A stretch of 64,000 nucleotides of DNA from PALSA-1006 sp041660815 (GCA_041660815.1 JBAZVN010000001.1:124001-188000); one strand, 5' to 3'; positions 50,934 through 59,914 are shown, counted from the stretch's first letter. Numbers and translations: made by a program. Notes: generated by a model from the sequence alone, not told the origin.

Positions 50934-51925
50934 ATTAAATCATCAACCAAGTAGTTTTTATGAGCAATTTTACCCATCATCTCGTCCCATCGCATGGGAC
51001 TTAATCCGTCCCCAGGACGTTTAACTGTCATATTTTCTGGGCTAAACGTTTCTCCAGTTCTAATAATGCGAGCAGCAGTAATGCTCTTTCGCACAATCTG
51101 TAAGTTTGCTTTCTCTCCTTTGCTTGGTTTTTTGATGCCATTACCTAACGCTTGCTCAATTTTGCGTATAGCAAGCGTCATTGCTTTTAAGTCACCGGGC
51201 TCTAGACTGGCCTTGTGATCCGGCCCATCCATTGTGCAGTCGAGAGTAAAGTGCTTTTCAATGACTAAGGCACCCATCGCTACGGCGGCTATTGGTATCT
51301 CAATACCTTGCGTATGATCAGAGTAACCTACCTTAACCCCAAAGGCATCGCGGATCGTTTGCATGGCACGCAAGTTGACTTCGTCTACAGGGCAAGGATA
51401 TTCAGTCGTGGCATGCAATACCGTGATTTTGTCTTTGGGGGTTCCCGCTTGCATCAAGACATCAAGCGCGTCCTCAATTTCTCCCAAATCAGCCATGCCG
51501 GTAGATAAAATAACTTCCTTACCCAACTTTCCTATATGCCGCAGGTATGGCAAATTGGTCATTTCCCCCGACCCAATTTTAAATATTTCCTGCAAATCAG
51601 ATAAAAATGTTGCACTTTCAATCTCATCAGGGGTAGACATGAAAGTTATTTTTTTCTCGTCACTATATTTCTTTAACTCCCGAAAATCAGCATAGGTCAA
51701 TTCCAATTTTTTTAACATGTCGAATTGCGACTCTTCGATGCCGGTATTTTCTACTTGATAAGCAGCCTGCTTTGCTGATTTTGTAACAATCAACTCTGTC
51801 TTCCATGTTTGAAATTTTACTGCATCGACACCGGCTTCGACCGCAGCATCGATTAAACGTTTGGCCAACTGTATATCGCCATTGTGATTAACACCGGCTT
51901 CTGCAATAACAAAAACTTTCCTCAT
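50930..51925 (-). CDS. legI: Nonulosonic acid synthase (LegI/NeuB type)
   Basis: A 331-residue synthase condensing phosphoenolpyruvate with a 6-carbon amino sugar to give a nine-carbon sialic-acid-like sugar. An N-terminal TIM barrel (VIAEAGVNHNGDIQLAKRLI at 6-25; VKFQTWK near 37-43; STGMADLGEIEDAL near 141-154; GYSDHTQGIEIPIAAVAMGA near 195-214) is followed by a SAF antifreeze-like domain (about 270-331, ITAARIIRTGE). The sequence fits LegI or NeuB; neighbours decide for LegI. Confidence 0.93.
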   Translation of the reverse strand: MRKVFVIAEAGVNHNGDIQLAKRLIDAAVEAGVDAVKFQTWKTELIVTKSAKQAAYQVENTGIEESQFDMLKKLELTYADFRELKKYSDEKKITFMSTPDEIESATFLSDLQEIFKIGSGEMTNLPYLRHIGKLGKEVILSTGMADLGEIEDALDVLMQAGTPKDKITVLHATTEYPCPVDEVNLRAMQTIRDAFGVKVGYSDHTQGIEIPIAAVAMGALVIEKHFTLDCTMDGPDHKASLEPGDLKAMTLAIRKIEQALGNGIKKPSKGEKANLQIVRKSITAARIIRTGETFSPENMTVKRPGDGLSPMRWDEMMGKIAHKNYLVDDLI

Positions 51926-52923
51926 ATCACTCCCATCCGATATTTTAAAAAGAACCTAGCTCCCCTCAATTCAGGGTGTGATGCATGAAGTGCTTCGGTA
52001 TATTGTTGGTAAATGGCACGGTTAAATATCTTGCCGGCAATGTAAAAAGCATTCCGGATGTTTGAGAACTTTGATTTAAATGCCAGCAATGAATCCGAAT
52101 CCAGATTCGAACGCCCGCCACCAAGGTGGAACTGGGAGATTTCAGAATGATTTAACTTTACAAAATCACATACCGAATCGAGCAAAAAATAATTCCCATT
52201 AAATTTTGAGAAATTCATGTCATTCGCGGATAAGTGATAGTGAGCAAGATCGTTTCCAAAAAGTACGAACGACATATTAATTGTGTGATTTTCATGCGTC
52301 ACAGCAAACAATTTCACATTGTGTATTGCCAATAATTTTTCGTAATACTCTCTAGTAAAGTAATAAAAAGAATTGGCATTATTTTTTTTCATCGTCGATT
52401 GATACAGATGCATGAATCCATCAATATCTTCCGTTTCATGAAATTCCAAGTTTGTTGCGGCTTTGCGCAAAATATTTCTGGTCGTACTCGAATATTCCAA
52501 CCATCGCCCCTCCTTCGGAAGAGTTAAGTCAATAGACACTGTCTGCCTATCAAGTGCAATAAAATCCAGATATCCGTTATTCACCGACGGGAATGCGTTA
52601 TACGGATGAAAGCGTATGAATTCAGCAATTATTCGCTCATCCATGCATTGCTGATGGTACGCACTCAGCGCTTTCTCCAAGAACCGTTGATCCCCGGTAG
52701 TGCTGTAGTAACCGCCATAACCATACGCGGTTTCAAGATCATAGTAACCATCATCAACCGCACGATTTCCAATACGGTATATTGGTCGTTTCACCGTCAG
52801 ATTATAGAACCTGTCCGAACCATCCCGATAATCGAATTCAAAAAGATTTTCACCTTCCGCCAAATATAGGGATGCATATTCTTTGAGGAAATAAATGTCT
52901 TTCGATAAGTCAATTTTTTTCAA
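51922..52923 (-). CDS. FemAB/GNAT-like acyltransferase
   Basis: A 333-residue protein resembling the FemAB-type double-GNAT fold. The C-terminal half has FVLFGNDLAHYHLSANDMNF near 220-239, the NGNYFLLDSVCDFVK stretch and the diagnostic FHLGGGRSNLDSDSLLAFKS with KFSNIRNAFYI near 270-300. Such proteins transfer amino acids from aminoacyl-tRNA or acyl groups from acyl-CoA. Within this locus it is a candidate for N-acylating the 4-amino sugar made by LegC, a step for which no LegH hexapeptide enzyme is present, or for attaching an amino acid to a sugar. Confidence 0.65.
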   Translation of the reverse strand: MKKIDLSKDIYFLKEYASLYLAEGENLFEFDYRDGSDRFYNLTVKRPIYRIGNRAVDDGYYDLETAYGYGGYYSTTGDQRFLEKALSAYHQQCMDERIIAEFIRFHPYNAFPSVNNGYLDFIALDRQTVSIDLTLPKEGRWLEYSSTTRNILRKAATNLEFHETEDIDGFMHLYQSTMKKNNANSFYYFTREYYEKLLAIHNVKLFAVTHENHTINMSFVLFGNDLAHYHLSANDMNFSKFNGNYFLLDSVCDFVKLNHSEISQFHLGGGRSNLDSDSLLAFKSKFSNIRNAFYIAGKIFNRAIYQQYTEALHASHPELRGARFFLKYRMGVI

Positions 52924-53593
52924 CTTCGATTATCCATTCACTTATCGATTTGCCATTGTTTAAATGGAGCTCCTGTAGTTCCACGTTCTTTATTTGATTA
53001 TCTTCAAGTTTATATAGTTTTTCTATATCTTCTTTTGTAGTGAAGCGGGTGTAGCCTTTATGGGCCATTGGCCCATCAACTGGCAGCACCGCATGGTAGC
53101 CAACTGCTTCGCCATCCAACCCCCATGTTTTATCGCTAAACGTCTGACTAAACATCAGGCCGCCCGGCTTAAGTTTATCAAAGCAAATTTCTAATATCTT
53201 CCGGCTATTTTCAAAAGAGTTACAGTACAAACTCTCCACGTCCACAATTGCATCAAAATAATTATCATCAAACTCTAATAATTTTTCTGCATAATCGCCA
53301 ACACGAATCCCACCACCACCGACTCTGTTAGAAAGATTTTCCGACGCAAGTCGTTGATTAGCTTTTTCGCAAGCTGTTTTCGAAAAATCAATCCCATAAA
53401 CCGTAAAACCCTCTCTTGCCATAAACCAAAGATTGGCTCCTGGGCCAGAGCCAATTTCAAGAATTTTTACAAGATTTCTGTCACTGGTTTTATAAAAATT
53501 TCTGGCCACAAATTTAATCAAAGAGATGGGCGGATATTTCCCCCATTCATTGCTAACAAATATGTTTTCCCATATTGCAGAATTTCTGTTCAT
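52910..53593 (-). CDS. SAM-dependent methyltransferase, class I
   Basis: A 227-residue methyltransferase. Motif I is LEIGSGPGANLWFMAREG near residues 45-62, the acidic residue after strand 2 is in YGIDFSKTACEKAN, and motif post-I is DAIVDVESLYCNSFEN near 113-128. The motif LKPGGLMFSQTF follows. It lies between legC and the FemAB-like gene and overlaps the latter by 14 bases, so it is part of the nonulosonic acid block. It probably methylates a hydroxyl or amino group of that sugar; no direct proof. Confidence 0.85.
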   Translation of the reverse strand: MNRNSAIWENIFVSNEWGKYPPISLIKFVARNFYKTSDRNLVKILEIGSGPGANLWFMAREGFTVYGIDFSKTACEKANQRLASENLSNRVGGGGIRVGDYAEKLLEFDDNYFDAIVDVESLYCNSFENSRKILEICFDKLKPGGLMFSQTFSDKTWGLDGEAVGYHAVLPVDGPMAHKGYTRFTTKEDIEKLYKLEDNQIKNVELQELHLNNGKSISEWIIEVEKN

Positions 53594-54757
53594 TTATCTT
53601 CCTTTAAGAACGATTGCACTACTTGGAATATTGACGACGCGCTCTTCAAGCCATTTGGCGTTAGACAGGTCAGATGATTGACAATCACTGAACATCGTTA
53701 GCTCGTTCATTAATCTCCATATCGGCCGGGACATGACGCCAGCTTCATTCAATACCTTTAAAAAATCTTCTCGCGCTTGTTTATCTTTTAAAATTAAAGC
53801 GTTAAGCCAATAATTTGCTTGTGAATATTTTGGCTCGCTAACGAATTTAATATCTGAATTGGCGAAGAATTCCTGATAACTCAAAGCAATAGAGCGTTTG
53901 CTTTCCAATAATCGCGGCAAACTTTCTAATTGTGCGCAACCTAAAGCTGCATTGATATTAGGCAAGCGGTAGTTATAGCCTATTTCATCATGCACAAATT
54001 CGTATGGGTGCGGTTGCTTTGCGGTAGTAGTGATATGTTTTGCTCGTTTGGCTAGCGCTTCGTCATTGGTGATAATCATGCCTCCACCACCTGTGGTGAT
54101 GGTCTTATTGCCGTTAAAACTAAAAGCCGCCAGCTTGCCAAATGTGCCCGTGTGTTTGCCTTGATAATAGCTTCCCAGACTTTCAGCGGCATCCTCACAC
54201 AAGGGAATATTGAACTCTTCGCAAATACGAGCAATTTCATCAATGCGGCACGGATGACCGAAGGTGTGCATGGGTACTACAGCGGAAATTTTTCTTCCCG
54301 AGGTTTTATTGATGCAGCCTTCTTCAGTTTGATTCGTATTCGCGGTAAGAAACTCTCGAAGACTTGTTGGACTTAGTCCCAACGTATCTTTATCGACATC
54401 CACAAAGACAGCTTTTGCACCACAGTAACTAATAGCATTGCAGGTTGCCACAAAGGACAACGACTGAGTGATGACTTCATCGCCCTGGTTTACGCCAACC
54501 AACTTCAGCGCAATGTGCAATGCTGCGGTTCCATTCACTGTTGCTACTGCATATTTTGCGCCAGTGTATTCCGCCATCATTTGCTCAAAACGGTCAACAT
54601 ACTTGCCAACACTGGATACAAAAGTTGAATCAATACAATCCACTACATAAGCCTTTTCATTCCCAACGAATTTAGGCTCATGCAACGGTATAAACTCTGT
54701 TGTTTGGTAGAGGTTGCGAATGAAATCAATAATGTCTTGATGCTTTTTGCTCATCAT
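53594..54757 (-). CDS. legC: LegC-type PLP aminotransferase
   Basis: A 387-residue DegT/DnrJ/EryC1/StrS aminotransferase of the LegC group, which aminates C4 of a 4-keto-6-deoxy amino sugar. The PLP Lys lies in AAFSFNGNKTITTGGGGMI near 195-213. EDAAESLGSYYQGKHTG near 172-188 holds the PLP-ring Asp. FIPLHEPKFVGNEKAYV near residue 18 is the family start. It abuts legB by one base, matching the dehydratase-aminotransferase order of legionaminic acid operons. Confidence 0.92.
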   Translation of the reverse strand: MMSKKHQDIIDFIRNLYQTTEFIPLHEPKFVGNEKAYVVDCIDSTFVSSVGKYVDRFEQMMAEYTGAKYAVATVNGTAALHIALKLVGVNQGDEVITQSLSFVATCNAISYCGAKAVFVDVDKDTLGLSPTSLREFLTANTNQTEEGCINKTSGRKISAVVPMHTFGHPCRIDEIARICEEFNIPLCEDAAESLGSYYQGKHTGTFGKLAAFSFNGNKTITTGGGGMIITNDEALAKRAKHITTTAKQPHPYEFVHDEIGYNYRLPNINAALGCAQLESLPRLLESKRSIALSYQEFFANSDIKFVSEPKYSQANYWLNALILKDKQAREDFLKVLNEAGVMSRPIWRLMNELTMFSDCQSSDLSNAKWLEERVVNIPSSAIVLKGR

Positions 54758-55948
54758 CTACATTTTTCCGTCTAAATACTTACCGGTTTCTTTATGTCCG
54801 AAATCGGGAATCATTTTATGAAACATGGTAACGACCTCATCTTTTGTCCAACTTTTAACGTTTTTCTTTTCCTCGACAAATTCGACAAACTCTTCAAGGA
54901 GTAACGTGTTAAATAATGGTTCGTTTTTGATAACACCCAGATTTTGAAATCTTGCCATGTCTAGTGTTTCATTTTCTGTAAAAAATTCCTCAAAATCTTT
55001 TTCCCCTGTTGTATCACTATCCGTGAACAAACAAGGCCATTTACCTTGATCTGGCAAGGTCTTAGCCAACTCTCTGGCCTCATCTTCCGTGGAACACAGA
55101 TAAGGCTCGTAACCTATTTGCTTAAGATATTTAACAGCAATTTCAGCAAATGTAATGAGATGCAAATCTTGGCTCAGCTTTGGAAAAAAAATGTCTCTAT
55201 TTTCTCCAAAGATACAAGACATCAAACACAACTCACCAGATTCTTTAGGCGTTACGAAATATCGTTTAATGTCTTGTGGTGCAACAATAGGCTGACGCTT
55301 TTGAATTCGCTGATTGAAACCATGCAATAGAGAGCCATCAGAAAAAGCCACATTGGCAAAGCGTGCAGTGGAAATACTGATCTCCAAACTTCTACGCATC
55401 AAAAACATTTCCATAATGCGTTTTGATGCACCCATCATGTTAACGGGATTCGCTGCCTTATCAGTCGAAACACAAAAGTATTTTTTCGATTTATTGGCAA
55501 TGGACTGAAGAAGCGTCTTTTCAGTATTGAGGATATTCACGTCGATCATACGCATTAAAGTGAACGGGTCTTTCTCACTCCGAACGTGCTTTAGCGCAGA
55601 AAGATTTAGCACGTAGTCGTATTGCCCATCCGCCTTGATGAAGGCGTCATACTCAACTGAACCGACATCCAATGCAAAGGTTTGAAAGTCACCATTGATG
55701 TATCCATATGAGCTTCTGATGTCCCGCACCAGCTCCACCATATTGTTTTCGCTGATATCAACAACATGAAGCTTCTTGGGATTTCTTTTGAAAATTTCTT
55801 TAGTCACCGCTTGACCAATAGAGCCAGCACCACCGATTACCAAAAAAGTGGAGGTTGCAATTATTCGCTTAAGTTCAACTTCGTGATTGCTCACGTCTTG
55901 AACGAACAGTTCTTTTTCGCGACCTATAAGAGAAAGAATTGATGTCAT
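54758..55948 (-). CDS. legB: NDP-GlcNAc 4,6-dehydratase (LegB/CapD-like)
   Basis: A 396-residue extended SDR dehydratase. The cofactor loop FLVIGGAGSIGQAVTKEIF is near 32-50, VVDISENNMVELVRDI near 57-72, and the active site CVSTDKAANPVNMMGASKRI near 155-175 keeps the Met-x-x-x-Lys pair that replaces Tyr-x-x-x-Lys in this class. The C-terminal region (about 285-396) is longer than in FlaA1/PseB and fits LegB. It would act on GDP-GlcNAc formed through PtmE. A 35-base gap separates it from the upstream SGNH gene. Confidence 0.9.
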   Translation of the reverse strand: MTSILSLIGREKELFVQDVSNHEVELKRIIATSTFLVIGGAGSIGQAVTKEIFKRNPKKLHVVDISENNMVELVRDIRSSYGYINGDFQTFALDVGSVEYDAFIKADGQYDYVLNLSALKHVRSEKDPFTLMRMIDVNILNTEKTLLQSIANKSKKYFCVSTDKAANPVNMMGASKRIMEMFLMRRSLEISISTARFANVAFSDGSLLHGFNQRIQKRQPIVAPQDIKRYFVTPKESGELCLMSCIFGENRDIFFPKLSQDLHLITFAEIAVKYLKQIGYEPYLCSTEDEARELAKTLPDQGKWPCLFTDSDTTGEKDFEEFFTENETLDMARFQNLGVIKNEPLFNTLLLEEFVEFVEEKKNVKSWTKDEVVTMFHKMIPDFGHKETGKYLDGKM

Positions 55949-55983
55949 ATTACTTCAATATATATTACAAATTAGTTTAGAAA

Positions 55984-56694
55984 TTAAAATGCCCACTCGC
56001 TCAAAATGTCCCTTGTTGAATGAAACAAATAGTTATGGCCTAACCCACTGATGTGATAGCCATCGTGCAAAAGTAAAGAAGGATTGTTTTTTGTTGCCTC
56101 ATAAAATTCAATGAATTTTGAATTCTTGCAGTTAAAAACATTTCGTAAAATATTGTTGTACTCTCTAACAAAATCATCTGCACCATAACTTTTCTCGGTT
56201 AGTGCTTTGCTTGGACAAGGAATGCCAATCACAACAAATTTACAATGCGGATTTTCTGAAATTAATACCGACTTAATCAAACTCAAATTCTTCTCAAAAT
56301 CAGCTCGTGAAACAAAAGATATTGGCCTCTTCTTAGTTATCTGATATCGCCGGTTTGATAAATGCTCAAGATATCGAGTAGTCACTCCTCTTGTTATACG
56401 AAATCTGGTTCCTATGGATACTATTCTTCTCTGGTAATCAGTTAATAATCTGGGTAAACAATCTACTACGCCTATTTGAATAACAGTCACATCAGGCTTC
56501 ATTGGGTAAACATATTCGCCAAGATAAGAACTTGATGAAATTCGATTTGATGAATTTGCACGTTCCGATGCATTTACAATAAGTCTCTCAGGGAATGCAA
56601 TTGCCAAATGGCTAGAATACATCTCCTCATATCCAATGCCATCTTCATGCCTCGACATAGAAAGAGAATCGCCAATTATCAACAATTTTTTCAT
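55984..56694 (-). CDS. SGNH/GDSL-family hydrolase
   Basis: A 236-residue protein with the GDSL nucleophile motif KLLIIGDSLSMSRHEDG at residues 3-19, a conserved VIQIGVVDCLPR in block III, and the Asp-His pair in LLHDGYHISGLGHN near 213-226. SGNH hydrolases in polysaccharide loci remove or move O-acetyl groups. No signal peptide is visible, so action on a cytoplasmic lipid-linked or nucleotide sugar is more likely. It overlaps the flippase gene by four bases. Confidence 0.82.
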   Translation of the reverse strand: MKKLLIIGDSLSMSRHEDGIGYEEMYSSHLAIAFPERLIVNASERANSSNRISSSSYLGEYVYPMKPDVTVIQIGVVDCLPRLLTDYQRRIVSIGTRFRITRGVTTRYLEHLSNRRYQITKKRPISFVSRADFEKNLSLIKSVLISENPHCKFVVIGIPCPSKALTEKSYGADDFVREYNNILRNVFNCKNSKFIEFYEATKNNPSLLLHDGYHISGLGHNYLFHSTRDILSEWAF

Positions 56695-57956
56695 CTGAAT
56701 ACTTTAATCCAAGGTAATGGATAAACAAGGTTGGCACTGTACCAACACAGGATAAAAGATAAAAATTGCCCAATCAAGAGACCAATAGCAACGCCTACCA
56801 AGCCAAAAGAAATACAGAGAAAATATGATGCTACAAGACTAACCGCGCCAGAAATAAAGGTGTTGATCGCTAATAACTCATTTCGGTTAGCAACAGAAAT
56901 AAATATTGCAGTGGCGTAATAACACGACGAAAAAAATGCAGAAATCGCCATGAATATGATCAACTTTTGTCCGTCTAAAAAACTTTGACCAACTACGAAA
57001 GGATAGGCTCCCCATGCCAATATCCAATAACCCAGCATCACACAAAAACAAATTCCAATTAACTTGTAAATCTTTATTACCAGTACTGTACTCTGTGCCC
57101 CTCCTTCAGGTACTGCTGCCAATTTCATTATTTCTGGATGCCAGGATTTAAACAAAGCGTCATAAACAAGGGTCAAACCAAGACTCATTTGAACTGCTGC
57201 CATGTATATTCCAACATCGGATGCGCCTAGCTGAGATTCGATAATGAATCTATCCCCCATAACCATGACAACACCTCCAATTGTATGGGGTAGAAGTGGC
57301 ACTCCATAGCGTAACGCATCAACGGCCTCAATTTTCCAATTTGTCGGTAGCGCTACTTGCTTGTCTCGAATAAGAAAAAATAACGACATCAATCCAAAAA
57401 TTGCAACAACTGCACTCTGTCCAAGCACTCTTCCTTCCCATGCCATACCGACTAGTAAAACTAATGCCAAAGAAAATATAGCATTTAGAAAGCTTTGACC
57501 AACTTGAAATGTTGCATATTTTATTGCTTGACCTGTCACTTGCCACAATGCAAGCCGAATATTGCTGAGAAATTGTAAACCTGCAATAAAAGTTGCTATC
57601 AATAACCATTCTTTGGGAATACCTGAAACCATTGATAATACGTCGCCGAAAATTGTAACTAGTAGCAGAGATATTCCAGTACTAATAATTAATATTCCAA
57701 TGCAGGTTCCCACATACCCTGCCATTGCAAGCTTTTCCAACTGAAAATATCTTACGCTTACAACACCATGTACACTAAGTCCCGCTAAAGCACTCATTAC
57801 TGCAATCACCAAGCCAAACATTGCTACCAATCCGTAATCTGCTGGTGTAAGCACCCGAGTTAAAATTGGCATCAGGAGAAATGGAATTCCTGCGTTTAAA
57901 ATATTGCCCGCCAAATATACAGTTGAATTTCCTATTAGTTTGCTTCGAAGGATCAC
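56691..57956 (-). CDS. wzx: Polysaccharide repeat-unit flippase (Wzx)
   Basis: A 421-residue membrane protein with about twelve hydrophobic segments, starting KLIGNSTVYLAGNILNAGIP, then FLLMPILTRVLTPADYGLVA (residues 27-46). This start is the hallmark of Wzx/RfbX-type flippases of the MOP superfamily, which move undecaprenyl-linked repeat units across the inner membrane. GDRFIIESQLGASDVGIYMA near 236-255 is another family block. With the wzy candidate and WcaJ-type transferase it defines a Wzx/Wzy-dependent pathway. Confidence 0.92.
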   Translation of the reverse strand: MILRSKLIGNSTVYLAGNILNAGIPFLLMPILTRVLTPADYGLVAMFGLVIAVMSALAGLSVHGVVSVRYFQLEKLAMAGYVGTCIGILIISTGISLLLVTIFGDVLSMVSGIPKEWLLIATFIAGLQFLSNIRLALWQVTGQAIKYATFQVGQSFLNAIFSLALVLLVGMAWEGRVLGQSAVVAIFGLMSLFFLIRDKQVALPTNWKIEAVDALRYGVPLLPHTIGGVVMVMGDRFIIESQLGASDVGIYMAAVQMSLGLTLVYDALFKSWHPEIMKLAAVPEGGAQSTVLVIKIYKLIGICFCVMLGYWILAWGAYPFVVGQSFLDGQKLIIFMAISAFFSSCYYATAIFISVANRNELLAINTFISGAVSLVASYFLCISFGLVGVAIGLLIGQFLSFILCWYSANLVYPLPWIKVFR

Positions 57957-58052
57957 TATGTTATTTACCCAAATACCTGATTTATATTTCTCAACTTAAC
58001 ACAACTGCATCAACGCAACTTGTTTGGTTTGTTTTACTATTCCCTATCATAG

Positions 58053-59624
58053 TTAAGCTTCACGATATGTAACTATCTCAGTTAACGCACTCACAATTCG
58101 CTGTTGATCACACATTGTCAATGTTGGCGACATTGGCAGACTCATAACTTGCCTGGATTTTTCTTCTGCGATTGGAAAGCTACCCACTGCTTTATTTAAA
58201 AACGCAAATGCTGGCTGTAAATGGAGCGGAATTGGGTAATGAACAGCGGTGGGTATACCCGATTCATTTAGCTGTTTTTGTACAGTCTCACGGTTTTCGA
58301 TTATCACGGTGTATTGCGCATAGACACTGGTATTTTGCGGTTCAATATAAGGGGACGCAACTCCGAAAACTGATTTCAATAGATCGGTATAGCGAGCACC
58401 GATTACAACGCGGGAATTAACTTCCTCTTCAAAAATATCCATCTTTGCCAATACGATAGCGGCCTGTAACGTGTCCATACGACCATTGAGGCCGATGCGC
58501 GGATGGTGGTAACGACGGTCTTGGCCGTGCAGGCGAATTTCGCGCATCAGTTTGGCAAGATTGTCATCGTCAGTGAATAATGCGCCACCGTCTCCATAAC
58601 ATCCTAATGGCTTACTTGGAAAGAAGCTTGTTGAACCGATGGTGGAAAGCGCACAAGACTTCTTACCTTTGTAAGTGGCGCCAAAAGATTGGGCGGCATC
58701 TTCGATCACTGGTAAGCCGTGCTTTTCTGCGATAGCATTGATAGCATCGAAATCGGCGCATTGTCCGTAAAGCGATACCGGCATGATGGCTTTTGTTTTG
58801 GGAGTAATTGCTGCCTCAATCTTCCTGGGGTCAATATTATAGGTACGTGGATCAATATCTACGAAAACTGGAATTGCTCCAATTAAGGCAATCATTTCAC
58901 CAGTAGCTATAAATGTAAAAGGGGTCGTGATAACTTCATCACCTGCTTTTATACCCAGCGCCATCATGGCAATGAGCAAGGCTTTTGTGCCATCAGATAC
59001 TGTGATGCAGTGCTTAACCCCCACATATTCGGCTAGGCGTTCTTCCAGTTGTTTAATTTCCGGCCCCATGATGTATTGGCCGCGTGCAAGAACACGATGT
59101 ATGTTTTCTTCTAATGCGGGGCGGATTAGGTCTTGTTGAGTTTTGAGATCGATGAAATCGATTGCCTTGAGCTGCGATGGCATTTCCAAATATTTTTGCG
59201 GGGTGATGGTCAAATCTGGATAGAGCTCACATAAATGTTCGTCACGCGTTAAAAGCTTAATTGATCCTGGCGTAAAGCGGCTCAATGCACGAATAAGTTG
59301 CTCGTCTTCAGGATCAACACTATCAAATACAGAGCCTTCGCCAGCTAATGAGGCCAGCCAGTGTTTGTCAGACGCTAATTTTTTTAATACATCGCGTGCA
59401 TTCTTTTCCAATTGACGCGCACTAACTTGCTCACCAGCTTTTTTGTAGATCAATTTAAGCTCTGCTCGCGTAACATATTCTAGTGTTTGCACGCTGCCAA
59501 CATATAGCCAAATGCGACCTCCCTCATATACGCACTTGGCGACTGCTAGGTTAGAGTCATCGTAAAAAGGTTGACGTTTGGTGCAAATGTCAACGGCCAC
59601 GTTGATATCAAATAATAAGTCCAT
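58053..59624 (-). CDS. wbpE: PIN-domain ribonuclease fused to WbpE-type aminotransferase
   Basis: A 523-residue fusion. Residues 1-147 are a full PIN toxin domain: FDINVAVD (D6), LEYVTRAEL with E49, the acidic cluster DPEDEQLIRAL near 104-114, and LLTRDEHLCEL (D128), ending in the usual ITPQKYLE. Residues 148-523 are a DegT-type aminotransferase of the WbpE/WlbC group: FIDLKTQQDLIRPAL, IEDAAQSFGATYKGK and the PLP Lys in SFFPSKPLGCYGDGG. WbpE makes UDP-2-acetamido-3-amino-glucuronate. An internal ATG at 59183 has only GGA two bases before it, too close for a good ribosome site, so a single chain is likely. An antitoxin gene precedes it. Confidence 0.9.
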   Translation of the reverse strand: MDLLFDINVAVDICTKRQPFYDDSNLAVAKCVYEGGRIWLYVGSVQTLEYVTRAELKLIYKKAGEQVSARQLEKNARDVLKKLASDKHWLASLAGEGSVFDSVDPEDEQLIRALSRFTPGSIKLLTRDEHLCELYPDLTITPQKYLEMPSQLKAIDFIDLKTQQDLIRPALEENIHRVLARGQYIMGPEIKQLEERLAEYVGVKHCITVSDGTKALLIAMMALGIKAGDEVITTPFTFIATGEMIALIGAIPVFVDIDPRTYNIDPRKIEAAITPKTKAIMPVSLYGQCADFDAINAIAEKHGLPVIEDAAQSFGATYKGKKSCALSTIGSTSFFPSKPLGCYGDGGALFTDDDNLAKLMREIRLHGQDRRYHHPRIGLNGRMDTLQAAIVLAKMDIFEEEVNSRVVIGARYTDLLKSVFGVASPYIEPQNTSVYAQYTVIIENRETVQKQLNESGIPTAVHYPIPLHLQPAFAFLNKAVGSFPIAEEKSRQVMSLPMSPTLTMCDQQRIVSALTEIVTYREA

Positions 59625-59629
59625 AATTC

Positions 59630-59914
59630 TTAACGATCAGCACGTAGCGAAAAGGCTTCGATACGCTCTAGCGTTTTTGCCGTAACCGGCGGCAATTGAT
59701 CATCCGGCGGAAGTGGGGCATTTCGAACATTATCCATCTGCTCTGTCATTTTAGCCGCCAAATCAAATATTTCTTGCGGTAAATTATAGCGCTTGGATGT
59801 ATTGAGAATTTCTTCGTCAGGCACCTCAACTATTATATTTAAACGCTCATGCTTAAACTGTATGGGGCGAATGAATTCAAGCCTCCCGTGGTCATAAATA
59901 GCTTCAACTTGCAT
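59630..59914 (-). CDS. DUF104/AF2212-like antitoxin
   Basis: A 94-residue protein whose start MQVEAIYDHGRLEFIRPIQF is the beta-barrel signature of the AF2212-like (DUF104) antitoxins that pair with PIN toxins. The middle NIIVEVPDEEIL completes the barrel, and the remainder (about 40-94) is helical with a Pro-rich PLPPDDQLPP stretch, likely the toxin-binding tail. It ends five bases before the PIN-WbpE fusion and begins within the last 11 bases of wbpD, so it is embedded in the sugar operon. Neutralisation of the fused PIN domain is inferred from this pairing. Confidence 0.85.
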   Translation of the reverse strand: MQVEAIYDHGRLEFIRPIQFKHERLNIIVEVPDEEILNTSKRYNLPQEIFDLAAKMTEQMDNVRNAPLPPDDQLPPVTAKTLERIEAFSLRADR

